The translations under genes and the position numbers were made by a program. Below are positions 1 through 12,111 of a stretch of DNA of 64,000 bases, one piece after another (position 1 is the first letter of the stretch; the number at the start of each line of letters is the position of its first letter). Source of the DNA: Paratinospora sagittata (lineage: Eukaryota; Streptophyta; Magnoliopsida; Ranunculales; Menispermaceae); the NCBI GenBank assembly GCA_035771175.1, contig CM069593.1:39464741-39528740 (forward strand), given 5' to 3'. The notes below the pieces were generated by a model. It was not told the DNA's origin. It searched no databases and worked only from the letters and a program-made list of their open reading frames with translations.

Positions 1-218
1 GGTCATAAGCCTACGCCACCTTGTAAATAATATTTATTTCTCTTTATGGGGATCTACTTTATAGTCACCAATGTGGTTAGAAATAATGCACCAAACGGTC
101 ATTAGCCTTATCCACTTATCTTAATCAAATGAAATCCATACCCTTTTTTAAACATTTCTTTTTAACTCACATGTATTTGAAAGCAATCAATTCTAAAATT
201 AGTTAATTATTAAAAGTA

Positions 219-391
219 ATGGCGGATCTAAACTTTTGATCTTGAGAGGCAAAAACGAAAACATATAACATATCATAAGAGGGGAGGGGAGGGAATAATA
301 ATAATATATCATTTTTTTCATAACATAAAATAGTTATAAAAGATTTTTCTAAAATGTCAAATGTCGCCCCCCCCCCCACGGATCCACCATT
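219..391. repeat. Short foldback (MITE-like) element
   Basis: The left end AATGGCGGATC (219-229) is mirrored by GATCCACCATT (381-391), an inverted repeat of 11 bp with one mismatch. The 173-bp interior has no coding potential, a run of about eleven C near 367-377 and a G-rich mirror tract near 280-292. This fits a small non-autonomous DNA transposon remnant. No convincing target-site duplication was found, so the family is not assigned. Confidence 0.4.
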
Positions 392-1503
392 GATTAAAAT
401 GTCTTATAAATATATGAAATATCTACTACTTTATATTCCATAACCTTCAACTTATAAAATTAATTTTGTAATCATTGAATTTATTTCTATGTATGTACAT
501 AAAATGTAACCTTTCTTTATGAAAAATATCAATTGTCATATAAAAAGGTCTTGTTACTGTAAACAAGAAGAATCAATCTTGAGTCTAAATTTCTCACCCA
601 TTTCTATCTTTTCTCTTTCAAGCTCGTGTCTTTTATTTGTTAGCTTTACATATTTTACAAAAGGTTTTTGTATTTTCTCTTTCATTTTACAACACAGTAT
701 CCATATGACTTTGATAAACCACGGAATCTACTTATAAATCATAAATAAATGGTATATTATAGTGAGTTTCATCTATTTTATTAAGCTAAAAGTTTAAGTT
801 GATTTTTTATTTTATTCAGCTATTTCATATATACAATTTTTTGTGTTTTTCCTCAATAGAAAATGTAAAAAGGCTAAGACCTAGAAAGACCAAAGATTCA
901 ACAAGTTCAAAAGGTTTAACATGGCTAAAAGAATACTTTTTTATTTAAATTTTATCCTCTAATTAGTATTAAAGCACTTGATGCGATCTTGCGAATATGA
1001 GTTCGTCGTCATGTTGTTCAAGGAAATCTGTAAAAATCAATCTTTTTTTGACAATTCCGATTAAATCATAGAAAATATAGAGTTGGGGCCACTTTGGACT
1101 AATTTTCACCAGCTTCCATTTTAGACTGATCATGAAAGCTTAAGAGCAAGCTTGCATTGTGATGATTTTTACATATGATTTGATAAAAAAAAAGTTACAA
1201 TTTGTTATGGTGTGTAGAAATATAGAGCATTAATTAGTAGTTAGAAATCAATCTAGATCGTTGACGAGGCGTAGTCTAGAATTGCTTAGGTTTCGTCAAG
1301 TTGCATAGACGTGGGAGAAGAAAATGGACCTGGGTCTATGGATCTTTGATTTAGGTCCAAGATATCAAGATTGGTTTCAAATCTGGGTTTAGTTTTGGAT
1401 TGAGACATGGTTGTAGGCCGGTTAGGATATTGGATTGTTTTAAAGTAGAGTCTCATATCTAAGACTCTAAATTCGATACTGTAATTTGTACCTTGGTTTT
1501 GAA

Positions 1504-1528
1504 ATATATATATATATATATATATATA
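1504..1528. repeat. (AT)n microsatellite
   Basis: An uninterrupted run of about 12 AT dinucleotides. Similar AT runs occur at 27134-27171, 42949-42980, 44397-44438, 47942-47965 and 62897-62914. Confidence 0.9.
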
Positions 1529-1674
1529 GTTTATTTAATTTAGAGGTGATAAATTTATATATAAAGACTAATTCAGTGGCATTTTGTAAAACTGAAAAAG
1601 TTTCTACTTTACTACTTGGTTAAGCTATGTGATGTTTTTATTTATGATTATAAATTGTTTATCTTAAATTCATT

Positions 1675-1940
1675 AATTGAATTATTGTCAAGTGAGAATA
1701 ATATTAACTTTGATTAAATGCATTTAATTGTTATTTTTTTATACTTAAATCAAATAATGTGTAATTTAAATTGTACTTGATGTGTTATTGACTCGTAAAA
1801 TTGTTTTAATTGAATTATTGTCAACTGAGAATGATACTAACTTTGATTAAATACATTTAATTGTTATCTTTTTTTTACTTAAATCAAATAATGCGTAATT
1901 TAAATTGTACTTGATGTTATTGACTCGTAAAATTGTTTTC
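1675..1940. repeat. Direct tandem duplication, period about 133 bp
   Basis: Two head-to-tail copies begin with AATTGAATTATTGTCAA at 1675 and 1808. They agree over nearly their full length, through shared blocks such as ACTTAAATCAAATAATG and TTGACTCGTAAAATTGTTTT, with scattered substitutions and one 2-base gap. It is non-coding and looks like a local duplication of moderate age. Confidence 0.85.
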
Positions 1941-3720
1941 AAACTTTCATATTCAATATTTGTTAATGTGATCAATAATTGTTAAAATGCTACTAATTAA
2001 TCGTTTTTACTGCATAACTACTATTTATATATCAAGTTCTCCAATAGTTATAGAATTAGGTGATTTATGAGAAATGTTTTTACATTCTAGCCCATAACCA
2101 CAAAATTCATTATTTGTATTTTATGATGAGTTACAATCTAATATTCCTAATATTGTTGAAAATGCAACTAATAGTTTTGGCAGGATTTCATGTTTTAATA
2201 AACATTATTATTTATAATTTATTTAATATGATCTTAGATATCCTGATCGTGAATATGTTTTCATAATATGGCTTTTAGCAACTCTAAAAAATTGGCTTAA
2301 TAAATCAAAAAATAATTCACTTACTCGATATTTGCATGATAGTAATGGGTTGTTACTAACAGTTAATATCACAAGGTGCTTTTGAAGCTTGTTGGGAAAT
2401 GATCAAAAGAGTTTAATAAAGAAGTAGGGATAATTTGTCACACTTACGCACCTGTAATAATTTCTAATAGACATTTGTTAGGGAACAAGAGAAAAAACTA
2501 ATATGCAAGAGCGTTATAATATTAGTTTTGTTTTTGTTTTATCTTATACTTTTCAATGTTATTGTTAAATTGATATTTTAATTACAAAAAACTTGTAGGA
2601 CGAATTTGACATTGATATTGACTAGATACATGTTGCACTATGACCCTAATAGTCGGACTATCGATCATGACCTAAAGCACCATTAATGTGCTTGTTTATT
2701 ATTGTGTCAAACTCCACGCGTATATCTTATGGATTTTCATAAGTAATCTTCCTCCTTCATCTAAGATTCGCGCTCCACCCCATGATTATACATATTATCT
2801 ATTAGAGTATTTATTAGAAGATCTACTACCATTGGGTCCATCACTCTTTCAGCTAACATGTTTTCTAGACATAGTTGGTGGAGGTCACCTTCTATTCCTC
2901 GGACATTGAGTCGGTTTTGTGCTATTACGTAAACGATTTTTCTTCCTTTGCTTTGAGATTAAAAAATGGGGAATGCTAAAGTTGTTTATATAGCTATTAA
3001 TTTGATTATTGTTAACCAGAGTTCATCATAATTAGAGTTACCATGGTTAACACTTAATTAAATAAGATTAGGGTTTATCTAATTGTCGGCCACTTATCGA
3101 CTTTCTTAAATCTTCTACCAGTTCTTGATAAACTATACCTTGTTGTTATTTCACATGTGGTCGTTGCTGTCATTGAATCTCTACTAGAAGGATCAATTCA
3201 TTATTGGTGTTTTTTGGATTATCTACTATCATGAGTGATGGTGGTGGGGCCTTTAATAAAAATTAAGTTTAAATATGTATGATTTAGATAATGATGGGAT
3301 CTTGGTATTGACATATGGGGTGTTCTTCCTTTTTGGTCTCATAGAGTAAAATTATGAAAATGCCTAGATAGTCAAAATTACAAAAATACTTTTAAGATTT
3401 TTGGGGGTATTACATCCTACAATTACTTGTAACTTACACGTCTGAAGTAATTATAGTTAGTTACCTATACTCTTTTACTCTTTCATAACTATTAATAATG
3501 AGTATATGTTATAGCTAATAAAAGTATATTTCAATAATAACTTCTTCTAAATAGACGGCGATTACAATCCTTATATTATGTACTAAAATCATTATCCCTA
3601 TCACAAATCCTTTATTCCGCCATAAGGCAACACTAATTATACCCATCATTTATTTCTAAGTCATTTCAAACTATTACTACTACTTTCTTATATGCGAAGC
3701 TTTCATCTTCCACTATTTCA

Positions 3721-4620
3721 CTAGACTCGCTTTCTTTTGTTCATCTGTTTGGAGTTTAGCTCCCATTCGATTTTCAAGGCTCGTTCTACCATAGCTCGCT
3801 GCGTGTGAAGTTCAGCTGGTGCTATTTTCCTTCGAATTTCCTCCTTTAGTCCTTTGTAGAATTGTTGGGCTCTCGACCTTTCATTGCTCAACAATTCTTG
3901 TGCAATGTGTGAGAGTCTTGTGAAAATGGCTTTGTACTCTGTGACCGTTCTATCTTCTTGTGTCATCCTTAAATATTTTGCACACAATTGTATCTTGTCA
4001 ACTTCGGAAAAATACTTGGTATAAAACAATCTTTCGAACTCAGTCCACTCAACCTTTTTTGTTATTATCGAGATCTCTTTTCACCATTTCCCACTAGTGT
4101 CGAGCTCCACGCTCAAGTTGAAAGGTTGCGAACTCTACCCTTTTTGGTCTCGTTATCTCTAATATGTCTAGTCTTTTTACAATCTCACTAAACCAATCAT
4201 CAGCTTCCAAAGGGTTAGGACTCCTTCTGAACTTAGGTGGTTGTAGTTTCAATTTTTTTTTGAAATTCTTGGCCCAATCCTTTTCCTCGTGTCTTATCCC
4301 TGTCTGATTATCCTTTTTAGTTCTCAGTATAGGATTTACCAAGGCCGGAGTTTGTTGTTAATCCTTACGTGACATCATCTGACCAAAGGATTCAACAATC
4401 ATCTTAGTCCCACTAGTCCTACTTAGACTAGTTTTCATCTTGTCATCTCTCATCAGGTCAACCGGATCTGGAATCTCGACATTTCGAGGAACTGGGGCAG
4501 AGGATACTCCCATAGTTGGAGTAATAAGTTCATTTACCACCTCAATTTCCACTTGGGGTTCTTGCTTAACTGGAATTTGAGTGTTTGATCATGTTCTTCA
4601 AGTTTCCATGTACACAACAA
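3721..4620 (-). pseudogene. Decayed Gypsy-type gag fragment
   Basis: Three minus-strand frames in series carry one gag: 4552-4358 (N-terminal), 4342-4094 and 4029-3721. The middle block reads PPKFRRSPNPLEADDWFSEI, the usual start of the Ty3/Gypsy retrotransposon gag fold (capsid). The last block, with SEVDKIQLCAKYLRMTQEDRTV followed later by FYKGLKEEIRRKI, is the end of the same domain. Frame changes between blocks and the lack of any zinc knuckle, protease or reverse transcriptase downstream show it is a dead fragment. The lower-coordinate side, where pol should follow, is AT-rich non-coding DNA. It probably derives from a chromovirus-like element. Confidence 0.75.
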
Positions 4621-5355
4621 TTGACATTCTATCGGTTCTTCCACCCATGTCGCCCCGTTCTAGGGTGACTTTAGATTTTAGAATTCTAAGTTCTCGACGT
4701 AAAGCGATTCTAGTGGTTCATTTTCTAAGTTTCATAAGATTTTAACAATCTATAGAAATGATGAATGGATCCCTGCTTCATCACTGTGTGAGTCCTAATA
4801 GAAATCATTTCTTAATGATTTTTCAATATTGCCCTGATCACTTTTGACTACACTATAAGGTAAAAAATTAATGATGACTACTTTGGCAAGTTTCCTTCGG
4901 TCATGAATGATTCGGCTTTAAGAGGCTTCACTGGGAAAAACGGTTGATTTTTCTACTACATAGTAGAAGGCTTAAAAGAAGGTTATTTGCTTCACATCAC
5001 TTCTATATATTCTGAATTGTGAACTCTAATATTGCATTGAATTATTTGCAATAAAAGTGTGGATATATTATAGATATATGAGTTCTTGCGTTGCTCTTTG
5101 AGGGATTAGGGGTGCATGAACAGATGTAATCAAATGGATATGGGGCATATGAAATACTATTTTGTTTGTTAAAGGGTTGATGCCACTATGCTAACTCTAT
5201 TGAGCTGCTAGTATAGTGCTCCCACTTGCAAGTAATCTCATGGTCACAAGGTTCATTTTCTATTCCAGAGATGATTCATTGAACAATTAGAGAGATATAC
5301 ATTGCATGTGCGAGTGAGAGAGATACTCACATAGATAAAAAATCAAGAGCGCTCA
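4621..5355. other. Non-coding flank, no feature recognised
   Basis: No ORF with recognisable content. A CACTATAAGG tract at 4851 and TATAGTG at 5212-5218 loosely recall CACTA transposon ends, but this was not accepted. Confidence 0.4.
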
Positions 5356-6074
5356 TGTGGCGACCCCGCACCCCGGACCACCAACCCCGCAGGGAATGGC
5401 GTGCGGAATGCCGGGGCGGGACGCCCGGCGTAGGCATCTCCGACCACTCCTCAACTCCCGTGAGGTGGTTGAGACCCTACGAGCCTTATCTCAAACAACG
5501 ACATAATATCAAAAGGTACTAAACAAAACTACCCACCGTATTAATCATCCAAGACAATAGATAATCCATAAAAATGAACCATAAATAAAATCATAATCCC
5601 TACAGTCCATTAAAATTGACATACACATAAAGTCTAAAATTGTGGGTACAAATAAAAACCGTCATATGCCCACATGGTCTATCTAACAAGTCCCAACTCA
5701 CCCATACTACAATGTCGTAAGTGTTATAATTACATAATCCAAAATATAATACTTCATAATTTAAAACACAGTTCAATCAAAATGCCTCTCAACTCACATC
5801 GAGGCTTTGGATTCTCTCGCAGGCAAGGCCCTCAAGATATAACTACTCCTTTGCCCTTATTCGGGACAGAAGGACCTGAAAGAGGAAAATGAGGGTGAGC
5901 CAACGGTGCCCAGTGAATAGAATTCAAATATGCTATCAATACTCATCAATAACTATCATGTATGCATGTCAATGTGTAGCATGATTAAAAGCTCATAACA
6001 TATAGATATCAAACATTTATAATAAGTTCGATGCAAGTAAAAGCTTATCAATTTGGATCCACATTCCACATGCA

Positions 6075-6176
6075 TTGGGTTACTAGTGCACGTCTATTTC
6101 ACCGTACCGTTGATCCCAATCATGTTTATTTTGGGTTACTAGTGCACGTCTATTTCACCGTACCGTTGACCCCAAT
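6075..6176. repeat. Duplicated 46-bp segment in LTR J
   Basis: Two copies of a segment starting TTGGGTTACTAGTGCACGTC lie at 6075 and 6131 (period 56). They differ at about one position. Confidence 0.9.
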
Positions 6177-7634
6177 CTCTTCCTTTCCTAAAACCCTCCT
6201 ATGACAAGGTTAAGTCCCCCTATTAGCCAGATAGATGGGCCCAACCAAAGTCATAAGGTTTTCTCAAATCAATGCATCATTCAAAACATTAGAACATTCA
6301 TGCTTTCAACATACAATATATAAGTGATATGATGACATAAAAGATATAATCATAAATGAAGTCTACTCACAACCAAGCCTCGCGAGAGTATTTAACCACA
6401 CACGACCACCAAACCGAATCAACCCAATCAAGATCCTGAAACATACATCAATATCCTACCATACATCAATTTCTATGCTCAATCACATAGACATTACACA
6501 TCAACCCTAAATCAGCCCACATATAAACAATAGGCCTAAATCCCATCTAATCCCATCATTCAACTCAAATCACATGACTTAGGCCTCTAATGCATAGTTC
6601 TCATACATAAACCATTCTATTAATAAAAAATACTGATTTTCAATTCCTTTAGGCATAAACATGCCCAAATTAGGTCACTTGATCACAAGTAGGCCTAACC
6701 CATGATATGGTCACAACCACCAAATCAGTAGCATAATCAACCCTAATCATGCTTAATTAAACATAAGTTGCATCAATTCAATGATTCTAGGCCAAAAGCA
6801 TCAAAAGCCCTAAAATATGAAATTTTCCATACTTAGGCCATATTGTCGATTTACACTAGGTCACCATGTTCAGCAATGTATATCACTGATTTTGCATCAT
6901 GGGTTCATCAACAATGACAACTAGGTCAACATAGTTGACATGCAAGCTATTTGGAAAGGTCTAAGTTCATATTCTAAATTTAGGTCTAATACAAGCAACC
7001 CTACCAATTCTTCATTTACTATTATGTTCAGATGTATAAATATACCAACGGAAATATGTAATCACAAAATCAACCATACAGATTGAAGTATATGAAGAAA
7101 CAAACCTTCTGTCTAAATATCAGCCCAATCCGATGGTGGACCGAAAAGATAAGTATATTTGATGAACAAGTCTCTAATCAGACAATTTCTCCTTTCATGC
7201 TGCAAATACTCAAACTCAGATGACTATATCACACAAAATACTAAACGTATAAACATCTCCACCGTACAGAATACATAAGTATCAGTTATAAACTACATAC
7301 CCAAATTTTATATCCATCCAACGGTAGATTGAGGAGATCTATAAGTTTGAGCGAAACGGCGGGAGAAATCCAGACTTTCCGACCAGCTTTGTTTGAGAGG
7401 TTAGATCTCTTAGACGAAACCTCTGATCAAGATCTTCACCGACCAGAATGAATAACCATAAGCTACGAACTTGCTGAAAAATTCTGAGCTCAATCTGACC
7501 ATTTATCCCAAAGATCCAGTACTTTGATGAAAATGTCGCAGAGATCTTCCTCTTGCAACTCCCTCCTTCTTTCTCTTCTTCTTTCCTTTCTCTTCTTTTT
7601 TCCTTTCTCTCCATTCACCTCTTTCTAGCACTTC

Positions 7635-7706
7635 CTTGATTCCCTCCTTGATTCTCTCCTTGATTCTCTCCTTGATTTCCTCATTGATTCTCTCCTTGAT
7701 TCCCTC
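7635..7706. repeat. 12-bp minisatellite in LTR J
   Basis: Six tandem copies of CTTGATTCTCTC with small variations. Confidence 0.9.
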
Positions 7707-8151
7707 AACTCATTCTAGCACTTCCTTGAGGGCATGGGACACTTGTCCACTTTCATGCACCAACCTTCACATGTGTTGGTCTCATATTACCCATACCAAC
7801 CACATGTACTTTAACCAATTTCATGCTTCCATGTAATTTAGATGTCCAATCCATTTAATACACCAAATTTTCATTCTCATTTATCCTTTTATTCAATCAA
7901 TCCTAACTCATATCAATTCATGGTTTAATGGGTCCATGCATAAATAATAACATATGCATTATAATTTAATTTAAGATGACCCATATACAATTTATGATAC
8001 ACATATTTATATACATTATCAAGCATCAACTATACAAACATTAAACAACCATCAAACAAACACCAAACATATCAAGGCAATGCATAGAGTTTGGGCAAAG
8101 TGCAATTGGGTTATGGGCTAGATGAAATAATTTTCGGGGCGTCACAGCTCA

Positions 8152-8502
8152 TGGCGTATGTATAATTATGTGTGAGTGGGAGTTTGTTGGTAGTTTTTTT
8201 ATCTATATCCACGTGGGAGTTATCCCACATGGCGAAGAAATTGGAACGGTGGGTGGTTTGTATAACCCCCCAGACTATTAAGTTATCATAACCGAAATGG
8301 GAAAGAGAGGAACCAATCTCTCTCCCAATTTGAAAGAATGTGACATACAAAATATAAAATAGTGAACATTCTATTTCTTGGTAAGAAAAGTTCTATCAAG
8401 CTCTTGGGGCATTTAAATTGTGGGTTATTTTTGTACTATATTCGTAGTTAGAGTTTATCGTGAAAAGATTTGTTAATTTAAGTGGCTTTCCACTTAGATT
8501 CT
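8152..8502. other. Host sequence between LTR J and element B
   Basis: Non-coding. It holds a near-palindromic CACGTGGGAGTTATCCCACATGG segment (about 8209-8231) of the kind seen in some Tork-type Copia LTRs. It could be part of an older LTR interrupted by J, but no partner end was found. Confidence 0.35.
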
Positions 8503-10002
8503 TCTTAGTATTTTGATGCTTACAAACAATATAACAGATGGTGCTAATGAGTTCATCTAGTATGTTTTAGCACCAAGGATAAGTCAAAAGGCCAATACAA
8601 GATTCAAGTGATCTCAAGTCAAATCAATTGAAACAAACAAGGTCAAAGTCATAAGCTTGGAAGAGTTGACTTGATGATGAGAGCTTACAAGTTTACATAG
8701 AATTAAGTTGTAATTTTTGTCTCTATATTGCTCATTTATCTTCAAATCATTTCATACATGCATTCATGTTTTCACTAAGTTAAAATGTTTTTAAATTAAC
8801 AAGTTTTTAAAGTCAACTATTTTCTAGAAAAGTCAAAACTTTGACTTTAAGTTTAAAATGGTTTAACACATGTTTTAAACTTCAATTCAATTAGTTTCAA
8901 ATGTGGTTGGTTTATCGAGAAAACATGTTTTGAACTTAAAATTTTCGAAGAAAAAAATATTTCAGTGTTCTGTGCATAGCAAAAATGTGTTTCCTGTCAA
9001 GAAACGCGTTTTCATCATTTGTCCAGAATGATGAATAGTGCAGAAACGCGTTTTCTCAGGCGAAAATGCATTTTCTTAAAAGTTGGCAGAATGTGATTTT
9101 TTGTTATTTTGAGGAGAAATGAGTTTCCACTTTATGGAAACAAGTTTCCTACTTTGTCAACATGTTTTCACTGTAAATACATTTCTTGGCTCAACAAGGG
9201 CAACTTTTGCAAAATATGAAGAACATGTACTTTTGTGTGTTCTCTCTCTCTTTTGGATTTTCTCTTCAATCTTCAATTTCAAATCTCTTTTGAGAGAAAT
9301 GTCTTGATTTCTTGGGAAAATGAGTGTTTGATTTCTAAATCCAAAAATTCCTTAGAGTTTAAATGTTTTGTGAGAAAATGAGAGAATGAGCTTTAACCTT
9401 TATCCTCCATCTTTACTTATTTTCAAAACACCTAGAGAAAACATTTGAATGGGAAATCCATCTTGTTGATTTTGGAGCTTCAACCTTTGCAGCATTCATA
9501 CACATTTTTCAACAACATTCAAATGGGCAATATGAGTTCATGAAAGGTATATGGTTGTAAGTTTTTCTCAATCCTTGAGCTTCATTTTTATATCTTGTAT
9601 TGATTGAAATTGTAATATCTTGTGCTTCATTATAATTATTCCAAGGATTTCAAACAAACATTTATGATTTAGTTCTTTTGGTATGTTTCTAGTTGAAACA
9701 AGTCAAGTTAAGTGATTATTAATCACTTGTGATTCCAAGGTTGGAATTAAGTTTCTAGTTCCACCTTTTGTTTTGAAAAAGGTTTATAGGTTCTTCCTTA
9801 TCCTGCAAAAGAAAGTAGTAGATTCATCCTTAGCTCGTAAAGGGATAGGTTTGCCTTGAACCTGTAAAAAGGCATTGTAACGGTTTGATTCGAACTCGTG
9901 AAGTGAATCAGAGATAGTGGAATCCTAGAAAAGGTTTCTTTAGGTATGGAGTAGGAAAAAGTTTTTCGAACCACGTAAAAATCCTTTTGTCAATTATTTT
10001 TT
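8503..10002 (+). repeat. Element B 5' LTR, first part
   Basis: It starts TCTTAGTATTTTGATG (probably a mutated TGTTAG...), followed by the ACAAACAATATA block shared by the starts of other SIRE-type LTRs here. It carries several TTGAC/GTCAA W-box cores (8600-8860) and palindromic AAACGCGTTT units (9002-9011 and near 9043). The remaining LTR end is at 20655-20786, beyond element A. Confidence 0.8.
8985..9080 (+). promoter_or_regulatory. CGCG-core palindrome cluster in B LTR
   Basis: Units include GAAACGCGTTTTC (9001-9013), a second GAAACGCGTTTTC near 9043 and degenerate GAAAATGCATTTTC. A possible TATA variant, TGTAAATAC, lies near 9172. Position and core match the arrays in the other SIRE-type LTRs. 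Confidence 0.5.
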
Positions 10003-10805
10003 TGATAAACACCCAAGAGGGGGGTGAATTGGGTGTTGGTGAATTTTTCAGGACCTTTCTCAAATACTTAATAAACAATTAAATAAATAACATAAATATA
10101 AATGAAACAGTGAACAAAGAAGGCACATAAAATTTATAGTGGTTCGGCTTCCCAATAAGCCAACCTCCACTACCTGATTTCCTCGATCGGGATTTTCTCA
10201 ACTCTTCACTAAATTGATCCTACTTCACGAGTGAGGATTGAACCAATTACAATCACCGATTCCCAGTTAGGGAATCTTCCCAACTAGCTAACAAGTTAGC
10301 GTTCAAAATACAACCAATAATAAAAAGAGATTTGTTCAACAAGGGAACAAACTTAAAACAATCAACTTACACACTTGGTACTGACTTCTTCAAGATTTTT
10401 CAGCCACAAGATATCAAAGTATGCACAACACAAAATCAAAATCGAAAAGGTTTTACCTTAGAACGATCTAACAATCAAGTATGTGAAAAAACTCGTGATC
10501 GCGAACAACTTTTGTGAACAGTGAATGATTAAAGCATTAGTGTAACTTCATGAAAATCTCAGTTCTCCAATGGCGGCTGCCTCCTTTTTAGTTCAGTTGC
10601 AGAAAATACAGTTTGGAGTATGATAATAAAAGTTCTTATTTTCAAAGTACGGTTTAATTAATGTTTAAATAAAAAGTCATCATTAAAAACCCTAAACCTA
10701 TCATGGACGACCAAGATTAGATGATTCAATTATGTATTAAATGAAATCAATGGCCCAAGATGAATGCTCGAGATTAAAACTCGAAAAAGTACAAAAACGG
10801 AAATT

Positions 10806-11060
10806 CCCAGTTGGAGTGTGTTCCAGCCTGTTGGAGTGCGTTTCACGAGAGAGAAAAAAAATCTCCTCTTGATAGAGCGCGTTCCACTTTGCTAGAATGC
10901 GTTCCACAAGCCCGAGAGCAAAACACCTGTAAAATGGAACACCTGCTGGAACGCATTCCTCACTACTAGAATGCGTTCCGCAAGACCCGAGAGGTTTGGA
11001 CACTTTTTCCCTTGCATGGAATATGTTTCTCATTGCTGGAGTGTGTTTCATCATGCCCTA
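10806..11060 (-). promoter_or_regulatory. CGCG palindrome array, element A 3' LTR
   Basis: About ten variants of GGAACGCGTTCC, such as GAGCGCGTTCCA, GGAACGCATTCC and AGAATGCGTTCC, spaced 20-40 bp apart in otherwise AT-rich DNA. Most variants are CpG-to-TpG/CpA changes, as expected from methylated cytosine decay. Confidence 0.65.
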
Positions 11061-11555
11061 GACAAAAATAAAGTGTTTTTTCTGCTAGAGTGTGTTCTTT
11101 AAAAGAAGAAAACATTCCAAGGGTTCTTGGGAAACGTGCAAATTTTAAGAATGTGATTCTTGATCATGTCTAAGTTCCATAGTCAAAAATCAATGAATTC
11201 AAAATTGGAACAAGAATCAAACATGAAATAAATCCAGAAAAGTGAATTTTCATAAAAACACAAGTCAAGGAGTGAGTTCCTTGAATGTTACACACATGAT
11301 AAACTCATTTTCACAAACATGCAATACTTTCATTTCGAAATGAATATGATAAGAAAACATTTTTGATTATGATTGCATGAATAATGAACCGAAAAGATAG
11401 TAAAACCGGTAAACTGAAAAGCGAATATGAAGCGATTTGGTGAAAACGCGATCAAGAAATCAAGTGGCTGATCAAACATAGAAGAGACCTATAACCTAAG
11501 AGGATCTAAAACAAATATTATAAATAGTGTTGCATCCATGTGCTTTGATCTTTGG

Positions 11556-11614
11556 TTGACATTGGTTGACTTTCGTTTGTTTTCGGTTGATTTGTGTTCT
11601 TGACTTGGTTTGAC
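11556..11614. promoter_or_regulatory. W-box cluster in element A LTR
   Basis: Four TTGAC cores at 11556, 11566, 11600 and 11610. The other LTR carries four at 20393, 20414, 20437 and 20446. TTGAC(C/T) is the binding core of WRKY factors. The spacing differs between LTRs but the count is kept. Confidence 0.5.
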
Positions 11615-11826
11615 ACATGTGACTGAGTTCTCTTGTCTTTTTCTTTATTGTACTCGATCTTGAACCCCAGTCTTGGCCTTCATTAAATGATTGATAGCTT
11701 TTTCTTTAACCTTCAAGGCCAAATACATGATACCAAACTGAAACATGCTCAACAAATATGTTAGATCACATAGATTATCGTTTGTAATCATCAAAATCAA
11801 AGAGGGTAAGGGTTATCAAGCAAACA

Positions 11827-11840
11827 ATGTCCTCCTTTTT
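11827..11840 (-). other. Polypurine tract of element A
   Basis: Minus-strand AAAAAGGAGGACAT directly abuts the 3' LTR start. It is the expected plus-strand primer site. Two further GGGGGAGAA tracts lie at about 12150 and 12074. Confidence 0.75.
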
Positions 11841-12111
11841 GATGATTTCAAACATCTTACTTTTGGCCTGATTGAAGCAATAAAAAGCTTCATGAATGGA
11901 TAATAGTAATATGCACAATAACATGTAAGCAACCAATCATGCAATTGTAAATATTTTAAAGTGAAACATTATAGCATGATACTAAAATTACACAGCAGAA
12001 TAAAGTTAAAAACTATAATCAGTATCAAAGTACAATTCATCCAAGAAGAGAGTTTATCAACAGAGAAATTTCTCCCCCTGAATCCTATCTACTCCTTCTT
12101 AGTCAATGCAT

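Larger units (their letters stand above)
1..3700. other. AT-rich intergenic sequence, no gene seen
   Basis: Apart from the short foldback element, the AT microsatellite and the 133-bp tandem duplication listed separately, this stretch shows no gene. Open frames are short, have no recognisable domain and biased composition. It has many poly-A/T runs and stop codons on both strands. It may hold decayed transposon remnants too old to recognise. Confidence 0.6.
5356..8146 (-). mobile_element. Solo LTR J, chromovirus (Gypsy) type
   Basis: The block begins TGTGGCGACC and ends GGGGCGTCACA. Read on the minus strand this is TGTGACGCCCC...GCCACA, the TG...CA form typical of plant chromovirus LTRs. It is flanked by a perfect 5-bp duplication, GCTCA at 5351-5355 and 8147-8151, which proves insertion of a unit with exactly these ends. 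There is no internal region, PBS or polypurine tract, so the 2791-bp unit is a solo LTR left by LTR-LTR recombination. Internal features include a duplicated 46-bp segment (6075-6176) and a 12-bp minisatellite (7635-7706). Confidence 0.93.
10003..11826 (-). repeat. Element A 3' LTR
   Basis: 1824 bp; plus-strand ends are TGATAAACACCC and CAAGCAAACA. It contains the conserved block TTTGTAATCATCAAAA (11781-11796), four TTGAC W-box cores at 11556-11614 and a palindrome array at 10806-11060. The plus-strand start CACCCAAGAGGGGGGTGAATT is the complement of the U5 end shared by SIRE-type elements. Confidence 0.93.

Noticed and set aside
4851..5218. CACTATAAGG ... TATAGTG as ends of a CACTA transposon
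   Set aside because: The inverted match is only a few bases, the flanks (CTA and CTC) do not form a 3-bp duplication, and no subterminal repeats are visible.
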